Source of the DNA: Pseudomonas borbori | GTDB lineage: Bacteria; Pseudomonadota; Gammaproteobacteria; Pseudomonadales; Pseudomonadaceae | Assembly: GCF_900115555.1 (NCBI RefSeq) | Contig: NZ_FOWX01000017.1 | Span: 44,090-108,089, forward strand | Reading direction: 5' to 3' | DNA: 64,000 nucleotides | Shown here: piece after piece, positions 30,839 to 37,669 of the stretch | Numbering within the stretch: the stretch's first letter is position 1 | Layout of the letters: every line of letters starts with the position of its first letter | Notes under the pieces: generated by a model | The model's input: the letters and a program-made list of their open reading frames with translations, nothing else | Told to the model about the DNA's origin: nothing | The model's database searches: none | Program-made: the position numbers and the translations under genes

Positions 30839-31211
30839 CCGGATGGACGCCGAGGAGCGTGCCCATTCATGCTGCCCGGTTTGCATCCGTACTTGAACTG
30901 TTGTTGCAATGGGCGCCGACGTCTTGAGCAGCAGGCTCTTGCTCGGCGTTCAGTGGGCGGAGAGATGGATATAGCGCGATCACAGATGGCCTCAATCTCA
31001 TCGATGGCAGCGAGTCAGAGGGGGTTGATGACGGCCGCAGGCAGGCAGATTCAGACCCTCAGCCGCCAGTCGCGACAGGCAACAACCGGCCAGAAGGGGA
31101 CAGTCGACCAATTAAGCCGAGACGGTTAGAGTTGCGGGCAGAAGGCCTGCTGATGGTAATTTCAGCCCAAGAACACGCGCAGCAGGTCGACAGCTATTTA
31201 AAGGACTGCTA
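30839..31211. other. 373-base leader upstream of the reverse transcriptase gene; possible ncRNA or promoter region
   Basis: No convincing gene. Composition shifts from GC-rich to mixed across this stretch, so the insertion boundary probably lies within it. A bulged hairpin can be drawn at about 30915-30949 (CGCCG..GAGCA pairing with TGCTCGGCG). Other reverse-transcriptase defence systems carry a structured RNA next to the gene, so this is the natural place to look, but nothing here proves one. Confidence 0.4.
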
Positions 31212-34200
31212 ATGAGCGTTGTGGATTCACGATACGATAGGTTGAGCCCGCAAATTGGGTTGCTTCAAGATGAAGTCATACTTGCCCAAGCATGGAAGAA
31301 AACCCACACCTTCATAAGACGGCATAACTGGTATGCGGATGTGTTGGAGCTTGATGCTTCTGCTGTATGCCTGGCTGATAATTTAAGTCTTTGGTCAAAG
31401 TCAATCTCATCCGGGGAGTACCAAACTGCTCCTGCCTGGCTCGTGCCCGCACCGAAAAACGGTCTTTGGGGCTTTCGGGAGAACGATGAAGGTGGCTGGG
31501 GACCTCGAAAGAGCGGAAACGGTGACGAGCCCGTACTGCGCCCGCTTGCTCACATCGGGATCAAGGAACAGACCATTGCGACCGCAATTATGTTGTGCCT
31601 TGCGGACTGTATCGAGACGGCTCAAGGAGACACGTCGCAGGATGCGCTAGCGGCCTCGACAGCCAAAGTGTATAGCTACGGCAACCGGCTTTTTTGCTCA
31701 TGGTCGAAAGATCATTCCGCTGCAACCTTCTCATGGGGTAATTCCAATACCTACAGCCGCTATTTTCAGGACTACCAACGTTTCGTGGAGAGGCCGGTAG
31801 CTCTGGCTAAGCAGGCTGAAGCCGAAGGTGAAGAGAACGTTTTCATCGTGAGCTTGGACCTGAGCGCGTTTTTCGACAGCATCGACGTGGATCTACTCAT
31901 CGAGCGAATGCGTGATGAATATGCGCGCTTCGTAGGGGCCACCGATGAGGAGTATCTTGACTCTGACGAAGCATTTTGGACGGCTACCAGCGCGGCTCTC
32001 AAATTTGACTGGCGAGCTGAAGACCAACCGCTTGCAAACCTATTCCGAGACCAATTGCTTCCATTAGGCCTCCCTCAAGGCTTGGTCGGAAGTGGTTTTT
32101 TTGCAAACGCATATCTTTTGAAGTTTGATCGCGTGGTGGGCGCATTTATCGGCAGACGGCCTCGAAAGAGATCTTTCCGCATTCACGATTACTGCCGATA
32201 CGTCGATGACATCAGATTGGTTGTATCAGTAGACAAGGATGAGGGAGATTTTGTCGATCCGACGCAATTAGGTAGTGAAATCAGCGACTGGGTGCAACGC
32301 CTGCTAAAGAGACATACCGCCCCAACGGATAACCCTGATGCGTATTTGAAAATCAACGAGCGTAAAACTCAGCTTGAACCACTTGTCGAAGTAGGTGGCG
32401 AATCCGGCACGGCTGTTCGAATGAAAACGTTTCAGAAGCAGCTGAGTGGCCCATTCGATGTGGATTCACTGCGTCAGTTGGAGTCAGGTCTGAACGGCCT
32501 GCTTTCATTAGCTGAACTCAGCCTTGTTGAAGATGAATCTTCTCCACTGTTGACCCAAGGCCTTCAATTGGCATCAGTTGCGAAGCTGAAGCTCGAAGTG
32601 CGTGATGATACGCTGACTAGATTTTCAGCGTACAGACTCGTTCGCTCATTGAGAATGCGTCGGAGCATGACTGATCTAACAGAGTCTACCGATGGAAAAG
32701 ACCCTAAGATTGATCTTATCCAAGACTATCAGGCCGTTGCCCGCCGGCTGGTGTCGGCATGGGCCGTCAACCCCTCTTTGGTTCAGGTGCTCAGATATGC
32801 ACTAGACCTCTATCCGAGCACTGATCTCCTCGAACCTATAGAGCAAGCTCTGATGAGCAAAATTGATCAGGCAACGTCGACCGGGGAGTTTGGAAAACGT
32901 GTTGCTTGGTACGTACTCGCTGACCTTTTTAAAGCGGGTGCTACAGAAACCGGGAAGGAGGCAGAAAGCGATTCAACTTTGAGCGTTGCCGATGTAGGGA
33001 GCTACCGCGTTGCACTTTCGATCTTGGCGAAGAAAATTATCGAGAGAAAAGATTCGCCATGGTATGTCCAACAGCAAGCCACACTCTTGTTGGCTTCTCA
33101 GCGTCAAGCCGCGTCGTTGGCAAAAAGTGTCGAGGAACTGCGTTTCTATAGAGTGCTCAGCTCGTATGTGAGATTCCGACCTCTCGAAGATGAGGTATTG
33201 GCGCAAGAGCAACTCGTCGTTTCACTTGTAGGGCATCAGTTGCTCAACGACATACCTCACTACGAAAAATGGTTCATACGTTTTTGTGAGAATCGAGATA
33301 AGGTCGTGGTCGGAAAAGCATGGCAGGCGATCGCAGAAACCTCTTCAGATTTGTTTATGTCTTTGCTGGAATCTCCCCGCAGTGGAATGTCTGATGCAAT
33401 ATCCAAAGTTCCGAGGTATCTAACCCGCTACTTAGCCGCGAGATGGGATAAGGGCACCGATCCCCTTCCCACACGCAAATGGCTGCCGCTGCTAACGGTG
33501 ATCACTCATCCTTCCGAATTATTCGCCCAGGAAAACGCTCTTCTCGTGCTAGCCCGCGCCTTGGGACGCGATAAGACGATTCGGGCCTTTGATCCCGAAA
33601 TTCTTACTCTTTTGAACGTTGAAGTGCGAAGCGACGACTGGGATAAATTAAACAATCCAAGCTTAGCGAATCTAGATGCCAGGGCGATTGAGCACATAAA
33701 AACCACGGGGGGGTACTATGACACGCCGTCTTGGTGTCGCCCTGAGGAAGCCTGGAAATACGCCTTTGGTCGCCTCCTTCGCGCTGCCTCCACGGGAGAG
33801 CCCGACTTCACGGTTCGTCATTGGCTGACGCGCGAGGATTCTGGTTGGTATTCGGGGATTCGCAGCACGTGGCATAAACGTCGTCTGGGCATGCTCCATA
33901 CTGCTGAAGGTTTACGTGGAACCACTGCTGCCATAACCCCATGGTTCTCAGAGCTTCTTCTTAATCTGCTTCGATGGCCTGGGATCGCTGGACGAGACCA
34001 AGTTGAATCAGTGAACATTCGCACGCGTACCGACTTTTTGAAGACCATCGAAAAACGCATCGACGAGCAAGCCTTGATTTTCGGAGAGAGTAGTAATCTC
34101 CCAATTTACAGGTATCCCTTTGAGTGGCGACTAAACGTGAAGCGTGGCTTGCGGGTGGTGATGGTCCAAGGACTGATGCCGATGCAGGCCCATTTTGATC

Positions 34201-35048
34201 GAGGACTAGAAGGACTTGATGACCCAGGGTACAGAGAACAGCACCGGAACCACACAGCGGCGCTATTGCATTTAACGACCAAACACCTTGCTGCACGTGA
34301 TTACGTTTTGGGACGCTCAGAAAAACCACATTTCGATCTGGTCGTATTCCCTGAATTGAGCATCCATGTCGATGATCAGGATTTAATGCGCGCGTTCTCA
34401 GACGCCACGGGCGCGATGTTGTTCTATGGGCTACTTGGGGCAGCGGACCTTGGTGGGAACCCCATTAACGCGGCAAGGTGGCTAGTTCCCCAGATGAGAG
34501 CGCAAGGTCGCTCGTGGGTTCAGGTAGATCAGGGGAAGTTCCACCTCACGCCAGGGGAGAAAACTCTGGGGATTAACTCATGGCGCCCGTACCAGGTAGT
34601 GATCGAGCTTCACGATCCATCGAGCTCTACATCAAGCCCATACCGCTTAACTGGGTCGATATGCTTCGATGCAACTGACCTAGCCCTCGCGGCAGACCTC
34701 AGAGATGAAAGCCACATGTATGTGGTATCAGCTATGAATAAGGACGTGAAAACGTTTGACGGGATGGTCGCAGCCCTGCGTTATCACATGTATCAGCACA
34801 TTCTGATCGCGAATATTGGTGAATATGGCGGCTCGACGGCTCAAGCCCCTTACGATCAAGAACACCGGCGCCTCATCTCCCATTCTCACGGTAGTGAGCA
34901 ACTTGCGATTTCAGTCTTCGATGTCCGCATGGAAGATTTTGGCCCAGAACTACAGGCAGCTGGTCCTGGGATCAAGAAACTCAAGGAGGTTACTGAAAGG
35001 ATTGGCAAAACCCCACCTGCTGGTTTGAAGCGTAGGGCAACTACGTAA
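31212..35048 (+). CDS. drt1: Reverse transcriptase-nitrilase fusion, DRT type 1 (UG1)-like antiphage protein
   Basis: A 1278-residue single-gene system. Residues about 100-420 are a reverse transcriptase: motif A VSLDLSAFFDSID (about 213-225, first catalytic Asp), motif B GLPQGLVGSGFFANAYL (286-302), motif C YVDD (330-333) in HDYCRYVDDIRLVV, and KINERKTQ at about 380. Residues about 420-1000 are a long helical, repeat-like region. Residues about 1005-1240 are a nitrilase-fold amidohydrolase with Glu1048 (VVFPELS), Lys1109 (DQGKFHL) and Cys1151 (GSICFDATD) in nitrilase order and spacing. This architecture defines defence-associated reverse transcriptase type 1. AAAGGA lies six bases before the ATG. 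GC content is far lower than that of the neighbours (26 of 60 bases at 31261-31320), indicating horizontal acquisition. The anti-phage role is inferred from the family. Confidence 0.9.
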   Translation: MSVVDSRYDRLSPQIGLLQDEVILAQAWKKTHTFIRRHNWYADVLELDASAVCLADNLSLWSKSISSGEYQTAPAWLVPAPKNGLWGFRENDEGGWGPRKSGNGDEPVLRPLAHIGIKEQTIATAIMLCLADCIETAQGDTSQDALAASTAKVYSYGNRLFCSWSKDHSAATFSWGNSNTYSRYFQDYQRFVERPVALAKQAEAEGEENVFIVSLDLSAFFDSIDVDLLIERMRDEYARFVGATDEEYLDSDEAFWTATSAALKFDWRAEDQPLANLFRDQLLPLGLPQGLVGSGFFANAYLLKFDRVVGAFIGRRPRKRSFRIHDYCRYVDDIRLVVSVDKDEGDFVDPTQLGSEISDWVQRLLKRHTAPTDNPDAYLKINERKTQLEPLVEVGGESGTAVRMKTFQKQLSGPFDVDSLRQLESGLNGLLSLAELSLVEDESSPLLTQGLQLASVAKLKLEVRDDTLTRFSAYRLVRSLRMRRSMTDLTESTDGKDPKIDLIQDYQAVARRLVSAWAVNPSLVQVLRYALDLYPSTDLLEPIEQALMSKIDQATSTGEFGKRVAWYVLADLFKAGATETGKEAESDSTLSVADVGSYRVALSILAKKIIERKDSPWYVQQQATLLLASQRQAASLAKSVEELRFYRVLSSYVRFRPLEDEVLAQEQLVVSLVGHQLLNDIPHYEKWFIRFCENRDKVVVGKAWQAIAETSSDLFMSLLESPRSGMSDAISKVPRYLTRYLAARWDKGTDPLPTRKWLPLLTVITHPSELFAQENALLVLARALGRDKTIRAFDPEILTLLNVEVRSDDWDKLNNPSLANLDARAIEHIKTTGGYYDTPSWCRPEEAWKYAFGRLLRAASTGEPDFTVRHWLTREDSGWYSGIRSTWHKRRLGMLHTAEGLRGTTAAITPWFSELLLNLLRWPGIAGRDQVESVNIRTRTDFLKTIEKRIDEQALIFGESSNLPIYRYPFEWRLNVKRGLRVVMVQGLMPMQAHFDRGLEGLDDPGYREQHRNHTAALLHLTTKHLAARDYVLGRSEKPHFDLVVFPELSIHVDDQDLMRAFSDATGAMLFYGLLGAADLGGNPINAARWLVPQMRAQGRSWVQVDQGKFHLTPGEKTLGINSWRPYQVVIELHDPSSSTSSPYRLTGSICFDATDLALAADLRDESHMYVVSAMNKDVKTFDGMVAALRYHMYQHILIANIGEYGGSTAQAPYDQEHRRLISHSHGSEQLAISVFDVRMEDFGPELQAAGPGIKKLKEVTERIGKTPPAGLKRRATT

Positions 35049-35463
35049 CTGTCGATCGCGAGCGGTGCCTGGACAGGTTCACAGGTCTGCCAAGTACGCG
35101 GGTAGACCCACCCCAGTCCACCATGGGGCCATGGAAGGCTTACATCCTGTCCACCATTTCACCGCACCTACAACTTCTGAGTGGCGGAGGCGATCAATCT
35201 ACGAATATTCCCGAGCAGCCGCGTCAGAAGACATTGGGTTCAATTTTGGCTTTCGCGAACGTTAGCTAAGGGTCGAAAAAGACCACCCACGAATGACTGC
35301 TCTTGGCCGACTGCTGCCGGTTGTGATCGGCCAGCCAGGTAGCCTGAATACGGCACAGGTGGAAAACGCTCCGCGGTTTTTCCACCCTACGTCAATTTGC
35401 AGACTGTGGAGGGTGGATGGCTGCAGCGGGCTGTGCGGAGAGGCTCGCACTTTTCACACCCGT
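35049..35463. other. 415-base gap after the reverse transcriptase; insertion boundary with repeat remnants
   Basis: No gene seen. Short repeat-like segments are present: CTGCTGCCGGTTGTGATCGG near 35310, and a small inverted repeat GTGGAAAACGC-CGCGGTTTTTCCAC at about 35359-35387. GC content rises again towards the next gene, so the right edge of the acquired segment probably lies here. No convincing terminator for the reverse transcriptase gene. Confidence 0.5.
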
Positions 35464-36537
35464 TCAGGGCCTGCCCAGGTACAGCTCCAGCACCTCGTCC
35501 CAGTCGTCGCCGCCGGTGACCCGCAGCACTTCCTGGCTGATCCGTTCGCGGTAGGGGCTGCCGTCGGCCAGGGCGAAGGCGTAGGACTGCTCCTCGAAGG
35601 TGCCGGGCAGCATGCGCAAACCACCCTGGCCCAGCTCGCCATTGCGGTACTGCAGGATCGGCAGGTCGTAGACCACGGCATCGGCCTCGCCCTGCTGCAC
35701 CGCGCGCATGGCCTCGAGCAGGTTGGGGTAGTCGCTGTGGCGAATGCGCTGGCTGTCCAGGTAGCGCGCGCTGACGGTCTTGTCGATGCTCGCCACATGG
35801 GCGCGGCGCAGGTCGTCGACGCCCTGGATACCGCCCTGCAGGTTGCCCACGGTGAGCGCGCTGGCCACCGCGGCGGTGAAGGTCGAGACCATGATCAGGC
35901 CGGCGAACATCCATACCAGGCCGATCAGGCGCCCGCCCAGGGTCACCGGTGCCTTGTCGCCGTAGCCGACCGTGGTCATGGTCACCGCCGCCCACCAGAA
36001 GCTGGAGCCCAGCCCCTGCACCGGGGTACCGCCGAACTGCTGCTGGTTGTGCCGCCGCTCGAACAGCCAGAGCAGCCCGCCGACGATCAGCAGCAACACC
36101 GCCAGGCCGAGGATCAGGCTGACGAACTGCCAGGACAGCAAACCCTTGACCGCCGCCCAGCCGCTGCCATCGCCGCCCCGTGGCACGCCGATGGCCAGGC
36201 CGGTGCGGTAGAACGGGTGGGTGAAGTCGAAGCGCGCCTCGCGCTCGGCGGTCATGGTCAGGGCACCGACCACCACATCCAGCTGGCCGGCTTCGAGGCT
36301 CGGCAGCAGGCGCTTGAACGGCATCGGCTGCAGCTCGAAGCGGTAACCCGACTGCGCCGCCACCTGTTGCCACAGGTCGATGCTGATGCCGCGCCAGCTG
36401 CCGTCCGGCTCCTTGATCACGAACGGCGGCACCTCGCTGATGCCGACCCGCAAGACCGGCTCGCTCGACTCATCCGCCACGGCGTTCAGCCCCAGCAGTC
36501 CCAACAGCAGGATGATCAGAATCCTCGACACCCGCAC
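35464..36537 (-). CDS. GluR0-like ligand-gated potassium channel (SBP_bac_3 plus pore)
   Basis: A 357-residue protein with the layout of prokaryotic ionotropic glutamate receptors: signal peptide (about 1-22), first half of a family 3 solute-binding domain (VLRVGISEVPPFV to about 120), a membrane helix (about 134-158), a re-entrant pore with the potassium selectivity filter TTVGYGD (188-194), another helix (about 202-226), then the second binding lobe (DLRRAHVASIDKTVSARYL to the end). The filter is exactly that of potassium channels. Two GTG starts are possible; the second (36531) has the better spacing from AAGGGGAG. The ligand is unknown. Its GC content matches the host, so it is not part of the adjacent insertion. 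Confidence 0.9.
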   Translation of the reverse strand: MRVSRILIILLLGLLGLNAVADESSEPVLRVGISEVPPFVIKEPDGSWRGISIDLWQQVAAQSGYRFELQPMPFKRLLPSLEAGQLDVVVGALTMTAEREARFDFTHPFYRTGLAIGVPRGGDGSGWAAVKGLLSWQFVSLILGLAVLLLIVGGLLWLFERRHNQQQFGGTPVQGLGSSFWWAAVTMTTVGYGDKAPVTLGGRLIGLVWMFAGLIMVSTFTAAVASALTVGNLQGGIQGVDDLRRAHVASIDKTVSARYLDSQRIRHSDYPNLLEAMRAVQQGEADAVVYDLPILQYRNGELGQGGLRMLPGTFEEQSYAFALADGSPYRERISQEVLRVTGGDDWDEVLELYLGRP

Positions 36538-36703
36538 ACTCCCCTTCCCGGCAAAGCGTCAGGGTAACAAAAATGACCGCCAGCGCCCGGCCACGACCCG
36601 GCTCGCGGTCTATCCTGAGCTGCAGGCGCCCCGTTTGATGCGGGTCAAGACCCGCACCGGCAACGCTGCCACACTGGCGGCGTCACTCTGCAGGATGCAC
36701 TTC

Positions 36704-37669
36704 ATGTCCAGCGAGCTCCGCCCTTCCCGCCTGTTCGTCGTGCCCCTGCTGCTGGGCCTGCTCGCCGCCGGCCTGCTCGGCTATTGGTTGTCGCTCAGGG
36801 AGCGCCTACCCGAAGGCCTGGCCATGAGCAACGGGCGCCTAGAGGCCACCGAGGTGCAGATCGCCAGCAAGTATCCCGGGCGGCTGGCCGAGGTGCGGGT
36901 GCAGGAAGGCGACCGGGTGAAGCAAGGCCAGCTGCTCGCCCGCCTGGACACCCGCACCCTGGAGGCCCAGCGCGCCCAGGCCGAGGCCGAGGTGCGCCGC
37001 GCCGAGGAGAACCTGGCCGCCAGCCAGGCCAATGTGCGCCTGCGCGAGAGCGAGCGGCTGCTGGCCGAGCAGGACCTCAAACGCTTTCGCGAGCTGTTCC
37101 AGCGCGGCCATGCCAGCCGCCAGTCGCTCGACCAGCAGCAGGCGCGCTTCGACACCGCCGGCGCCGCCCTGGAAGCGGCCCGCGCCCAGGTCTCGGCGGC
37201 CCGCGCGGCAATCGGCGCGGCCCAGGCGTTGGTCGCCCAGTTGAGCAGCGAGATCGACGACAGCAGCCTGCGCGCGCCGCTCGACGGCCTGGTCCAGCTG
37301 CGCCTGGCCGAGCCCGGCGAGGTGCTCGGCGCCGGCGGCCGGGTGCTGCTGCTGATCGACCCCGGCGAGCAGTACATGAACCTCTACCTGCCCGCCGCCG
37401 TCGCCGGCCGCCTGGCCCAGGGCGACGAGGCGCGGGTGCTGCTCGACGCCCTGCCCGAGCGGCCGCTGCCGGCCAGGGTCGCCTATGTCGCGGCCAAGGC
37501 GCAGTTCACCCCCAAGGAGGTGGAGACCCGCGACGAGCGGCAGAAGCTGGTGTTCCGGGTCAAGCTGCGCCTGAGCGAGCCGGCCGCCGTGCCCCAGGCC
37601 AAGCCGGGCATGCCCGGGGCAGGCTATGTGCGCACGGCCGAGGTCGCCTGGCCGGCCGAGCTGCAATGA
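36704..37669 (+). CDS. HlyD-family membrane fusion / periplasmic adaptor protein
   Basis: A 321-residue adaptor protein: an N-terminal membrane anchor (about 9-28), a biotinyl-lipoyl half (EVQIASKYPGRLAEVRVQEGD), a long alpha-helical hairpin (about 80-185, EAQRAQAEAEVRRAEENLAA onward), the second lipoyl half (APLDGLVQLRLAEPGEV) and a beta-barrel region. It overlaps the next ABC transporter gene by four bases (ATGA), so the three genes form an export operon like E. coli yhiI-rbbA-yhhJ. The substrate is unknown. Confidence 0.9.
   Translation: MSSELRPSRLFVVPLLLGLLAAGLLGYWLSLRERLPEGLAMSNGRLEATEVQIASKYPGRLAEVRVQEGDRVKQGQLLARLDTRTLEAQRAQAEAEVRRAEENLAASQANVRLRESERLLAEQDLKRFRELFQRGHASRQSLDQQQARFDTAGAALEAARAQVSAARAAIGAAQALVAQLSSEIDDSSLRAPLDGLVQLRLAEPGEVLGAGGRVLLLIDPGEQYMNLYLPAAVAGRLAQGDEARVLLDALPERPLPARVAYVAAKAQFTPKEVETRDERQKLVFRVKLRLSEPAAVPQAKPGMPGAGYVRTAEVAWPAELQ

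Noticed and set aside
30869..31129. An 86-codon ORF just before the reverse transcriptase gene
   Set aside because: Poor start context and a composition that looks non-coding (S, Q, R rich); it spans the composition change and repeat-like sequence. A toxin/antitoxin or accessory role could not be supported.
31212..35048. Retron or group II intron interpretation of the reverse transcriptase
   Set aside because: The protein is far too long for a retron RT, has no maturase or HNH endonuclase domain, and has a nitrilase C terminus. No msr/msd-like inverted repeats or intron domain V fold were seen in the flanks.
35464..36537. Plain ABC transporter solute-binding protein
   Set aside because: The binding domain is interrupted by membrane helices with a TTVGYGD potassium filter, which binding proteins do not have, and no transporter genes accompany it.
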